A DNA stretch of 64,000 nt, taken from positions 496,001-560,000 of the forward strand of contig JACJZU010000001.1 of NCBI GenBank assembly GCA_020635435.1. The letters are read 5' to 3'. Source of the DNA: Flavobacteriales bacterium. Lineage in GTDB: Bacteria > Bacteroidota > Bacteroidia > NS11-12g > UBA9320. Below are positions 42,034-50,109 of this stretch, in pieces. Within the stretch, counting starts at the first letter, position 1, and each line of letters starts with the position of its first letter. The position numbers and the translations under genes are program-made. The notes below the pieces were generated by a model that was not told the DNA's origin, did no database searches, and saw only the letters and a program-made list of their open reading frames with translations.

Positions 42034-45000
42034 TCAATCGTTGATCGAATTGAAATATTCCCGCACTTTTTGTTTGTAGTACGGATTCATGTCCGGAGGT
42101 AAGCTGCGAAGCAATTCCTGCTCCTTTTCTTTCTGTTTCAGGTATTCCTCAATGGACGGTGGCAGGTCGCGCTTGATGTCCTTACCCTCATTGGATTTGC
42201 GCTTGTTGTCCTGTTCCTGCTCCCGTTCAGCTTTTTCGTGCTCAAGCAAGCGTGTGAGTATCTCCTGCTGTCGTTTCAATACGTCGCTGTTCATGCGTTT
42301 GTTGTACAGATCCTTCTCCAGGTCGTCCATCATTTCTTCGGTTTGCCCGAGATTGCCCAAACTCTTGCCTTTGCCTTCCTTCTCGAGTTGACTTTGAAGG
42401 TCCTTGAGTTTCTTTCGGATCGCTGCCTGCATGGCAGCAGCCTCTGCAAATTCTTTACTCCCTGGCTTTTGGCCCTTCTGCACTCCGTTGTGCATTTCCT
42501 CCAATTGCTTTTTAAGGGATTCCTGCATCTGACGCATACTCTGCATACCCTTTGACTGTGCTCCCCCCGGTTTCTGATTCTGACCCGGATTTTGGCAACT
42601 TCCCTGCCCCTGCTTCTGCGATTGCATTTCCTGCTGCATCTGTTCCAAACTTTGCCCCAGCATCAAGGCCAAGTTGTTCAGGCTCGTCATTACATATTGC
42701 TGATGCATAACAACCTCGTTCGTGCGTCGCTCGCCAAGCTCTGCAATCGTTTTGCCCATATGATGGTTCACCTTGCCGATCTCCTTATTCACGAAATGCT
42801 CCACCTGTTTAACCCGCTTGCTCAAACTGAATAAGCTGTCCTCGATCATTTTCGTATCGTCCTTGATCTTTTTCTGGCCCTGTCCCAATTCGACATAGCG
42901 TGGATTGTAATTGCGCATGGTTTTGAATTCCTCCATCAACGCTTCCTGATCCTTGGAAACCTGCACCAGGTTCTCTAGTATTTCACGCAACTTGTTATAA
43001 TCTTCCCCTTGCTGCTGTTCCATGGCCGACTGCATCATCTGATTCATTTCCTTGGCCATTTTCTTCATGCCCTCTGAGGCTTTCTGTTGTTGTTCAGAAG
43101 CTTTGTCGCGTTTATCCTTCCCAAGTTGCTTGGTTCCTTCCTGTTGTTGTTCCTGAACGCCCTCGTGATCCTTCTGTTGTTCCTTGGTGTCCATGTTCAA
43201 AGGCTGCTCCAGCTCCTTGTTCTTCTTGTCGATATCCTTCAGATCTTCCTTGATCTTATCGAATTCCTTGTTCAACTCCTCCTGCTTCTCCAATAGATCC
43301 TCCTTCGACTTCTTGTCGTTCTTGCTCTCCTCGCTCAATTCCTTCTGCTTCTCGGCAAGTTTCTCCAATTTGTCGACCGTCTCATTCACTTTTTTCTCCA
43401 ACTGCAGTTGCTTCAACTGCTCCAGCATGCGATCCATTTGCTTGCTGATCTCCTTGTCGGAGAGTTTCATCTGGTCGAGCTTCTGCATCAGATCCTCCTT
43501 ATTATTCTGCTCCATCAGCTTCTGGATCTCGTCCATGAGTTTCTTCATTTCCTCATCCATCACCTCATTGAATAATTCTTCGAGTTCTTCCTGCTTGTTC
43601 TTGATCTCTTCGTCCTGTTGTTTGAATTCGGATTCGCGGGTGTTGTTCTCCTTGTTCTCCTGAATGATGTTCTCCAGTTGATCCTGGAGTTTTTTATGTT
43701 CTTCCAGCAGTTCTTTCACCTCCTTCTTTTCCTCCCAGGTTAGTTCCTTGCGTTCCGTCATTTTGCGCTCGAGATCTTTGATCTTTCGATCCATATCACT
43801 GAGGCTCTTCTTACTGCTGGTGATCTCAGATTTGATCTCCTCATTCTTCTGTTCGGTTAGGGCATTGATCTGATCGATGGTAGGCGCCTCAAATGTCATG
43901 GAAACCGAACGTGAGCTTTTCGGGCCATTGACCGCATCATTGTCCCATACCTCGAAATAGTACTCGATCTTGTCCGACGCCTGTACATTCAGTTCGTCGA
44001 GGTTCCAATAGTGATAGAAATTTTGAACGGTAACAGTTCGGCTCACTGGTATGGCCTGTACCTGTTCACCCATTTTCGTCTTCTCCGGGTCTACACTCTT
44101 TACGAAACGGTATTTGAAGAGTAATTTACTGAATCCGTAGTCGTCGTTCAGATCTCCGATCAAATACTTCACTTTGGTTCGGTTTGAATCGAGCTTCTCC
44201 TCAACCTCAATGGCCGGAAATTCATCCGGGATCACTTGAACATTGAATTGCAGGGAATCTCCTTTGCGGATCACCTCATTACCTCCGGTTACACGGACAG
44301 ACTGATTATCGCGGAAGGGCAGATTGAGGAAGAAGCGATCCGATTGCATGTCCAATGCGCGCTCTTTGCCACCAAACCGCGCTTTCATGAAGCGCGTATT
44401 TCGCGCATTGAATTCCCAACGAATAGTGGTACCCGCCGGGATCTGAAAGTCTACTGTATTCTTCATGGATTGATCTTTCAATCCGGTATAGGACGGATAA
44501 TCCAAAAAGGCCGTAAAATCCAGTACCGATGGCTTTTGAAGCACGTTGAGGGTGAACCATTTCGAATTGAAGCCTTCAGCTTCGAAACGGAAATTAAGAT
44601 CGGAACTTAGTCTTTTGATGGTATGTCGAAACTGTCCGGACTGGTCGGACTTCATTTTGAAACTGTAGCCATCAATATCGATATATACTTCCGATGGAAC
44701 TACCTTTCCTTTGGTTATCAATTCCACATCGAAATCCTCTTGCTGTATGCCGTTGAGATCTTTGTTGGAAAGCACGAATTCAAAAGGTGCCTCCGGGACG
44801 AATTCCTTGTTGTACTGCACCAGTCTTTTCGAACTGTCGGAAAAACCCGGGGCAACCAATATCACCAGGATCAGGATCAAAAGCGGAGCGGCGGCATACT
44901 TTACATATTTCAGGTTCGATCGCAAATCGATCGCCTGTTGAAAAGGAACCGGTTTGAGGGATTCGGTTTTTTGCGAAATGGCGGCCTGTAAAAGCGCGTT

Positions 45001-45378
45001 ATCCGAATTGGAAGCCGCTTCGCTGAGTTGTAGGGTATTGAGCAGTTTGTCGCTGATCTCGGGGAAATGATCGCCAACGATGCGGGCGGCCTGTTTATAA
45101 TCGATCCGCTCACCAAGATTGTACAATTTGAGTAAAGGGATCACTACAAATCGGACGAGTACGGCCAGGCTGAAGAGCAAAAACGCATAAAACAAAACGG
45201 TTCGTGTTCCGATTCCGAAGTGCCCGAAATATTCAAGTGCTGAACTGATCAGGAAGATGCTCACGGCTCCGGCTACAAACCAGATGCTGCCTCGTATCAG
45301 CAGATTCTTATAGTACCTGCGGATAAATCCGTCCAGTTTGGAAATTAAAATGTTGTTTCCTTCTTTCTTATCTGTCAT
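42034..45378 (-). CDS. DUF4175-family membrane protein with long coiled coil
   Basis: 1114 residues. An N-terminal part carries two membrane helices (IWFVAGAVSIFLISSALEYF, FYAFLLFSLAVLVRFVVIPL) and a third further on (AAAPLLILILVILVAPGF). A beta-rich extracytoplasmic region follows (FTAFLDYPSYTGLKDQSM, an Ig-like block). From about residue 510 to 1080 it is highly charged, with Lys/Glu/Gln-rich coiled coils (EQKNEEIKSEITSSKKSLSD and similar). This architecture is the DUF4175 family, found widely in Bacteroidota and some alphaproteobacteria, function unknown. It ends DMNPYYKQKVREYFNSIN. The SPOR-like gene lies 48 bases upstream on the same strand and probably shares the transcript. Confidence 0.85.
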   Translation of the reverse strand: MTDKKEGNNILISKLDGFIRRYYKNLLIRGSIWFVAGAVSIFLISSALEYFGHFGIGTRTVLFYAFLLFSLAVLVRFVVIPLLKLYNLGERIDYKQAARIVGDHFPEISDKLLNTLQLSEAASNSDNALLQAAISQKTESLKPVPFQQAIDLRSNLKYVKYAAAPLLILILVILVAPGFSDSSKRLVQYNKEFVPEAPFEFVLSNKDLNGIQQEDFDVELITKGKVVPSEVYIDIDGYSFKMKSDQSGQFRHTIKRLSSDLNFRFEAEGFNSKWFTLNVLQKPSVLDFTAFLDYPSYTGLKDQSMKNTVDFQIPAGTTIRWEFNARNTRFMKARFGGKERALDMQSDRFFLNLPFRDNQSVRVTGGNEVIRKGDSLQFNVQVIPDEFPAIEVEEKLDSNRTKVKYLIGDLNDDYGFSKLLFKYRFVKSVDPEKTKMGEQVQAIPVSRTVTVQNFYHYWNLDELNVQASDKIEYYFEVWDNDAVNGPKSSRSVSMTFEAPTIDQINALTEQKNEEIKSEITSSKKSLSDMDRKIKDLERKMTERKELTWEEKKEVKELLEEHKKLQDQLENIIQENKENNTRESEFKQQDEEIKNKQEELEELFNEVMDEEMKKLMDEIQKLMEQNNKEDLMQKLDQMKLSDKEISKQMDRMLEQLKQLQLEKKVNETVDKLEKLAEKQKELSEESKNDKKSKEDLLEKQEELNKEFDKIKEDLKDIDKKNKELEQPLNMDTKEQQKDHEGVQEQQQEGTKQLGKDKRDKASEQQQKASEGMKKMAKEMNQMMQSAMEQQQGEDYNKLREILENLVQVSKDQEALMEEFKTMRNYNPRYVELGQGQKKIKDDTKMIEDSLFSLSKRVKQVEHFVNKEIGKVNHHMGKTIAELGERRTNEVVMHQQYVMTSLNNLALMLGQSLEQMQQEMQSQKQGQGSCQNPGQNQKPGGAQSKGMQSMRQMQESLKKQLEEMHNGVQKGQKPGSKEFAEAAAMQAAIRKKLKDLQSQLEKEGKGKSLGNLGQTEEMMDDLEKDLYNKRMNSDVLKRQQEILTRLLEHEKAEREQEQDNKRKSNEGKDIKRDLPPSIEEYLKQKEKEQELLRSLPPDMNPYYKQKVREYFNSIND

Positions 45379-45426
45379 GACTCACACTCCCTTGTTCAAC
45401 GTATGCCCGTTAAGTTAAGTATAGTT

Positions 45427-46032
45427 CTATTCCCCTCTTTGCTGTGCTTCCAATGCTTCCTTGTACGGAACCAAAACACCATCGATCCGCCCAACGATGA
45501 ATACTTCATCCAGGCCGAGTTTTTTCAGATCATTTTCGAACAGCAAAGCTTTCTTGAACGATCGGAATCTCCCCAGGAGTAACTTGGTTTTTCCGTCATA
45601 CTTTTCCTGACGGATGTTCGCCAATTGCTCCAAATAGTTGTCCAGATCGAAATCGGAGAACGACCCGATCTGCACTTCATAAAATATGCCATCCAGTCTT
45701 TCCGAATTTTCGATGAGAAGTTCGTTATCTCGTTCCACAAGTGCAATTTTTTTCGACAGTGAATCCAAATGCCGCGATAAGGAGTCGATCTGATGATCCC
45801 GTTGAGCTACATTCTGAAGTTCTACCTTAGCTTTATCAAGCATTTGCTCTTGTTTGATCCCCTTGAGCAGTTGCCAGGTAAACAGGGCAGCAAGCAGAAG
45901 CAAGCCGACAGAGCCACCGATCTGCCAAAGGCGGAGTTTCTGCTTGAATGACCTATTGTCAGAGGTAGTGTTTCCCCGGTCTTCAATACTGCCGTCCAGC
46001 GTAAAACTTACTCCTTTTGTTTGTTCTCCCAT
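45427..46032 (-). CDS. SPOR-domain-like membrane protein
   Basis: 201 residues. A cytoplasmic N-terminus precedes one membrane helix (LWQIGGSVGLLLLAALFTW, about residues 35-54), a coiled coil (KVELQNVAQRDHQIDSLSRH ... KKIALVERDNELLIEN), and a C-terminal domain that looks like SPOR: FYEVQIGSFSDFDLDNYLEQ ... KLLLGRFRSFKKALLFENDL. SPOR domains bind peptidoglycan stripped of peptide stems and often mark division sites. Topology and position next to DUF4175 suggest an envelope role. Confidence 0.75.
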   Translation of the reverse strand: MGEQTKGVSFTLDGSIEDRGNTTSDNRSFKQKLRLWQIGGSVGLLLLAALFTWQLLKGIKQEQMLDKAKVELQNVAQRDHQIDSLSRHLDSLSKKIALVERDNELLIENSERLDGIFYEVQIGSFSDFDLDNYLEQLANIRQEKYDGKTKLLLGRFRSFKKALLFENDLKKLGLDEVFIVGRIDGVLVPYKEALEAQQRGE

Positions 46033-46132
46033 TCCCTTTGGTGAATGCCCCCCCGCTTATGAACCGCGATTATGAAGCACTGTTTACATAAAGCCGCAAT
46101 TTTAGTACTAATTTCGTGTTACCCTTTTGACT

Positions 46133-46609
46133 ATGAAAAAGTTGGCCTATTTCTTACTCGTTTTCAGTTTATTCTCGTTCACGCATCAATCGCAACATGA
46201 GCTCACCTGGTATCATTGGAACGAAGGATTCGCCAAAGCTCATATTGAGGGTAAGATCGCATTGATCGATGTATACACCGATTGGTGTGGCTGGTGCAAA
46301 CGCATGGACAAAGACACCTACGAAAAGGAAGCGATCATCTCAAAGATCGAGGCCAATTTCGTTCCCATCAAATTTAACCCCGAAAAGCATAACAATCTGA
46401 TCGTTGGAACTGACACACTGTCCGGTCGCGAATTGCTTGGCGCTCTATCCCGCGGGAATCACAGCGGTTATCCCACTACATATTTCTACATCCCTCAGAA
46501 GAATCACATGATGCAGATAGGTGGATACCAGAACGAGCAAAAGTTTGCGGAGATCCTCGATAATGTTCTGAAGGTAGCGAGCGAACCCGCACCACAATCT
46601 ACGAACTAG
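46133..46609 (+). CDS. Exported thioredoxin-fold protein
   Basis: 158 residues from ATG 46133; the TTG two codons upstream is not needed. A signal peptide (MKKLAYFLLVFSLFSFTHQS) is followed by a DUF255/thioredoxin_7-like domain: IALIDVYTDWCGWCKRMDKD with a CxxC redox pair, then NFVPIKFNPEKHNNLIVG and GYPTTYFYIPQKNH with the cis-Pro. It would work in the periplasm as a thiol oxidoreductase or in protein folding. It starts divergently from the SPOR-like gene and stands 24 bases from rlmD, which may be cotranscribed. Confidence 0.85.
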   Translation: MKKLAYFLLVFSLFSFTHQSQHELTWYHWNEGFAKAHIEGKIALIDVYTDWCGWCKRMDKDTYEKEAIISKIEANFVPIKFNPEKHNNLIVGTDTLSGRELLGALSRGNHSGYPTTYFYIPQKNHMMQIGGYQNEQKFAEILDNVLKVASEPAPQSTN

Positions 46610-46633
46610 TACTGCATCTGAAAGGAAGATCTG

Positions 46634-48049
46634 TTGGGCAGGCGAAATTCTCATTACGGTAAAGTATTACCGGATATTACCATTGAAAGGGCCGGTGCAG
46701 AAGGCAAATCCATAGCTCATTGGGATGGTAAAGTAGTTTTCGTGAGTTATGGTGCACCCGGGGATGTGGCCGATCTGCGGGTAACGGGAAGAAAGAAGAG
46801 GTTCCTTCTCGCCGAGATCGACAAACTTAAAACACCCTCTGAGTCGCGTACCTCACCCCGGTGTGAGCATTTCGGCTTATGCGGTGGTTGCAAATGGCAG
46901 CACCTGAGCTATAGCGCTCAACTCACATTCAAAGCCCAACAAGTTCGGGACGCTTTTGATCGGATCGGGAAACTCGACTATCCGGAAATACGCCCCATTC
47001 TGGGTTCTGAGCAGGAATTCGGATATCGCAACAAAGTAGAATATACCTTCTGTAACAGCAGGTGGATGTTGCAGGAAGAGATAGACTCCGGTTTGGAATT
47101 ACCCAAAGACGCGGCAGGATTTCATATGCCGGGCAGGTTTGACAAAGTGCTTCATTTGAACACCTGCCATCTTCAGGCTGAGCCCACCAACCGGGTACGC
47201 AATTGGTTCTTCGATTACGCACGAACCCACGGCATCAGCTTTTTCGATGTAAAGGAAAAAACCGGTTTCCTGCGGAATTTGATCCTGCGGAATAATCGGA
47301 GAGGCGAATGGTTGCTGTTGCTCGTAGTTGGCGAAGAAAACGAAAAGCAGGTTCATGCAATTCTCGAAGCCTGTGCAAGTGCATTTCCGGAGATCGGTAA
47401 TTTGCTATACGTTTATAATACTAAGGCAAACGATACCATTTACGATCTACCCGTGCATACCTTCAAGGGCAATGCATGGATACAGGAGGAATTGGGGAAC
47501 AGAACATTCAAGATACAGGCGAAGTCCTTTTTCCAGACCAATTCGGCTCAGGCAGTTCGCTTGTATGATACGGTGAAGGAATTCGCCTCCGTACAAAAAG
47601 GTGATGTGATCTACGATCTGTATTGCGGAACGGGTAGTATTGGGATCTACCTGGCTGAAGACGATGTTTCACTGGTGGGGATCGATAGTGTACCTGACGC
47701 TATACGCGACGCCTATGAAAATGCTGCGCTTAATGGCATTGAAAAGGTTTCCTATACTGCAGGGGATATGCGCAACCTGTTCAATCCAGACTTTTTGAAG
47801 GAGCATGGGCGTCCGGATGTGCTGGTGACCGATCCACCCCGCAGCGGTATGCACCCTGTGGTCGTAGAGCAGTTGAATGCCCTCAGGGTTCCCAAACTCG
47901 TTTATGTAAGCTGCAATGCGGCCACTCAGGCACGGGACCTGGATCTGATGCGCGATGTGTATCGAATTGTTCAGGTACAACCTGTTGATATGTTCCCGCA
48001 TACCCATCATGTGGAGAACGTGGTGCTTTTGGAATTAATTGAATCATGA
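46634..48049 (+). CDS. rlmD: 23S rRNA (uracil-5-)-methyltransferase, RlmD/RumA type
   Basis: 471 residues from a TTG start preceded by AAGGAAGAT; an in-frame TGA lies 15 bases upstream. An N-terminal TRAM-like domain is followed by an iron-sulfur cluster motif (C77, C83 and C86 in CEHFGLCGGCKW, with a later Cys). Then comes a SAM-dependent methyltransferase core with DLYCGTGSIGIYLAE, VTDPPRSGMHPVVVEQL and the nucleophilic Cys in VYVSCNAATQARDLDLM. It methylates a uracil in 23S rRNA. The last codons overlap the next gene's ATG (ATGA). Confidence 0.93.
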   Translation: MGRRNSHYGKVLPDITIERAGAEGKSIAHWDGKVVFVSYGAPGDVADLRVTGRKKRFLLAEIDKLKTPSESRTSPRCEHFGLCGGCKWQHLSYSAQLTFKAQQVRDAFDRIGKLDYPEIRPILGSEQEFGYRNKVEYTFCNSRWMLQEEIDSGLELPKDAAGFHMPGRFDKVLHLNTCHLQAEPTNRVRNWFFDYARTHGISFFDVKEKTGFLRNLILRNNRRGEWLLLLVVGEENEKQVHAILEACASAFPEIGNLLYVYNTKANDTIYDLPVHTFKGNAWIQEELGNRTFKIQAKSFFQTNSAQAVRLYDTVKEFASVQKGDVIYDLYCGTGSIGIYLAEDDVSLVGIDSVPDAIRDAYENAALNGIEKVSYTAGDMRNLFNPDFLKEHGRPDVLVTDPPRSGMHPVVVEQLNALRVPKLVYVSCNAATQARDLDLMRDVYRIVQVQPVDMFPHTHHVENVVLLELIES

Positions 48050-48429
48050 CCGAATCGGAAGAACAACTTTTAAATGCGTTGCAGAACGATCTGAGCATTT
48101 ACCGCGATCTAATACGCGAAACTGCCCATGATATGGTGCAGGAGGGTTACACATCCTATCCCATATTCGTAGCCCATCATATTCCACTTCCACTGGGTGA
48201 ACTCATTCTGAACAAGGCAGATTACGGAACGAGTTTCAGCATAAGCGCATCCACTTTGGAAGAATTTGGTGAAAAGGGCCTTGTTCAGCCGGCCAACATG
48301 AACCGTTTCAAACAAACCTATAAAGATCCAATGGGTTTCATGTGCATCTTCTTGATCTCCGAAACCGGGGGGCGCTTCGTTTTTCGCCCCTATGAAGATG
48401 AGCCAAAGATCGATCCCAAACTTAACTGA
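48046..48429 (+). CDS. Conserved hypothetical protein
   Basis: 127 residues, soluble, no signal or membrane helix. The sequence (LIRETAHDMVQEGYTSYPIF, VAHHIPLPLGELILNKADYG, PMGFMCIFLISETGGRFVFR) looks like a compact alpha/beta protein of a kind conserved in Bacteroidota, but I cannot name a function. Its ATG overlaps the rlmD stop by four bases, so it is coexpressed with the rRNA methyltransferase. Confidence 0.75.
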   Translation: MTESEEQLLNALQNDLSIYRDLIRETAHDMVQEGYTSYPIFVAHHIPLPLGELILNKADYGTSFSISASTLEEFGEKGLVQPANMNRFKQTYKDPMGFMCIFLISETGGRFVFRPYEDEPKIDPKLN

Positions 48430-48458
48430 AACGATCCATGCCTTATGAGGAAGGCGGT

Positions 48459-48466
48459 TACTTTTG
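48459..48466 (+). promoter_or_regulatory. Promoter -7 element of the family 2 glycosyltransferase
   Basis: TACTTTTG, a full TAxxTTTG match, lying inside the longer ORF and 25 bases before the GTG at 48492. It supports the GTG as the real start. Confidence 0.45.
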
Positions 48467-48491
48467 CAGGCAGATCGTACGAAACAAACCA

Positions 48492-49547
48492 GTGAGTTCC
48501 GACAAGTCAAAAACTGAGCTTTCCGTTGTAATTCTGAATTACAATACGGCGGATCTGTTGGAGAAATTGATACCGAGCGTTTTGGCAAGCAACTACCCGG
48601 ATTTTGAAGTGGTGGTTGTAGATAATGCATCTACGGACGATAGTCGGGAGCGTGTAAAAAGCCTCTTCCCCCAAGTGCGTTTGATCGTTCATGTACGCAA
48701 TCTCGGATTTGCGGAAGGTTACAACGAGGCTCTGAAATTACTCGAAACGCCCTATTGGGTATTGCTGAACAGCGATGTTGAAGTGGATCCGGATTGGTTA
48801 CAGCCCATGATGGAATTCATGAAAAAGCACCCCGAAGTAGCAGCAACCGGACCAAAGATCCTTGATTATTACGATCGGGAACGGTTCGAGTACGCGGGTG
48901 CAGGCGGCGGTTTCATGGATAAATGGGCATACCCGTTCTGTCGCGGGCGTTTATTTGATACTTTGGAGAAAGACAGCGGTCAGTACGACGATGCCCGTGA
49001 AGTTTTTTGGGTGAGTGGTGCCGCTTTTTTAGTAAGGGCGTCCGTTTACACAAAGCTGGGCGGTTTGGACGCTCTGCTGTTTGCTCATATGGAGGAGATC
49101 GATCTGTGCTGGCGGATGAAGAATCAGGGTTACCAGGTTTGGATCTGTCCGGAGGCAAAGGTTTATCACATGGGAGGTGGCACGCTTTCCAAGCAGAACC
49201 GCCACAAGTCTTTCCTCAATTTTCGGAACAACCTGGCCATCATTGTTAAAAATGCCCCTAGGAATAAATTGCTGAGACACATTTTTGTCCGTTTACTGCT
49301 CGACAGTATCGCAGCTATCCGTTACCTGTTCTCACCGCGTTGGAGGCACTATTTCGCCATCATACACGCGCATTGGGATTTCCTGTTCTTCTTCAGGCGT
49401 TGGTGGGACGCCAGACAGGCCGGAGCTGAAGGATTTGAGTTCAGCAAACATCCGGGTTATTTCAAAGGCAGTGTGGTACAGGCCTATTTTCTGCAGGGCA
49501 AGCGACGTTTCAGCGAATTGGTTGATAAAGATGGGGACAAGATCTGA
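48492..49547 (+). CDS. Family 2 glycosyltransferase
   Basis: 351 residues from GTG 48492; an ATG at 48438 would add 18 residues (MPYEEGGYFCRQIVRNKP) that do not belong to the fold. The GT-A core shows LSVVILNYNTADLLEKLIPS, VVVVDNASTDDSRERV, the metal-binding region WVLLNSDVEVDPDWLQP, GPKILDYYDRERFEYAGAGG, and the acceptor-side block VSGAAFLVRASVY with LFAHMEEIDLCWRMKNQGYQ and VYHMGGGTLSKQN. This is the rhamnosyl/galactosyl-transferase-like group acting on surface polysaccharide. It ends nine bases before the convergent aroQ gene. Donor unknown. Confidence 0.9.
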   Translation: MSSDKSKTELSVVILNYNTADLLEKLIPSVLASNYPDFEVVVVDNASTDDSRERVKSLFPQVRLIVHVRNLGFAEGYNEALKLLETPYWVLLNSDVEVDPDWLQPMMEFMKKHPEVAATGPKILDYYDRERFEYAGAGGGFMDKWAYPFCRGRLFDTLEKDSGQYDDAREVFWVSGAAFLVRASVYTKLGGLDALLFAHMEEIDLCWRMKNQGYQVWICPEAKVYHMGGGTLSKQNRHKSFLNFRNNLAIIVKNAPRNKLLRHIFVRLLLDSIAAIRYLFSPRWRHYFAIIHAHWDFLFFFRRWWDARQAGAEGFEFSKHPGYFKGSVVQAYFLQGKRRFSELVDKDGDKI

Positions 49548-49555
49548 GGTTCTGT

Positions 49556-49993
49556 TTATTTCTCCTCTAGCTCCCCGATCAGAAATCTGAGGCCCAATTC
49601 ATAACCTTTCAGTCCGAATCCGAATAAAAATCCCCGGCAGTATTTGGCGAGCAAATCGGTGCGGCGCTCATATTCCCGAGCGTAAATATTGCTGATGTGA
49701 ACACCGACGACCGGAATAGACAGTGCTGCAACCGCATCGGCAATTGCGATAGAAGTGTGGCTATAGGCACCGGCATTTAAGATCACACCTTGAACCTCCT
49801 TACCTGCATCGTGAAGCAGGTCGATCACACCTCCTTCCCAGTTTGATTGGTTGTAACTGAGATCAACCTCAGAAAATTGTGCGGCGAGCGAGTCCAAGTA
49901 GGATTCGAAAGTTTCGTTCCCATAAATTTCAGGCTCCCTTGTACCCAGCAAATTCAGGTTTGGACCGTTAATTATCCGGATCAGCTTCTTCAT
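49556..49993 (-). CDS. aroQ: 3-dehydroquinate dehydratase, type II
   Basis: 145 residues from ATG 49993 (MKKLIRIINGPNLNLLG); the TTG at 50011 is rejected. It carries the type II motifs: NGPNLNLLGTREPEIYG, SNWEGGVIDLLHDAG, VILNAGAYSHTSIAIADAV, and VHISNIYAREYERRTDLLA. It dehydrates 3-dehydroquinate to 3-dehydroshikimate in the shikimate pathway. The gene is convergent with the glycosyltransferase and divergent from purF. It is the normal size for the dodecameric type II enzyme. Confidence 0.96.
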   Translation of the reverse strand: MKKLIRIINGPNLNLLGTREPEIYGNETFESYLDSLAAQFSEVDLSYNQSNWEGGVIDLLHDAGKEVQGVILNAGAYSHTSIAIADAVAALSIPVVGVHISNIYAREYERRTDLLAKYCRGFLFGFGLKGYELGLRFLIGELEEK

Positions 49994-50083
49994 TTGCTCA
50001 CCAAGTAACAACGGATTCCATCAATCTCCAAACAGGAAGTTCCCGATTACCTGTAAACCCCTCAGCTAGTGCTTTAAATCGAT

Positions 50084-50091
50084 TAACTTTG
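50084..50091 (+). promoter_or_regulatory. Promoter -7 element of purF
   Basis: TAACTTTG, a full TAxxTTTG match, 18 bases before the ATG at 50110. Confidence 0.55.
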
Positions 50092-50109
50092 CGTGCTCAG
50101 AATCGACCC

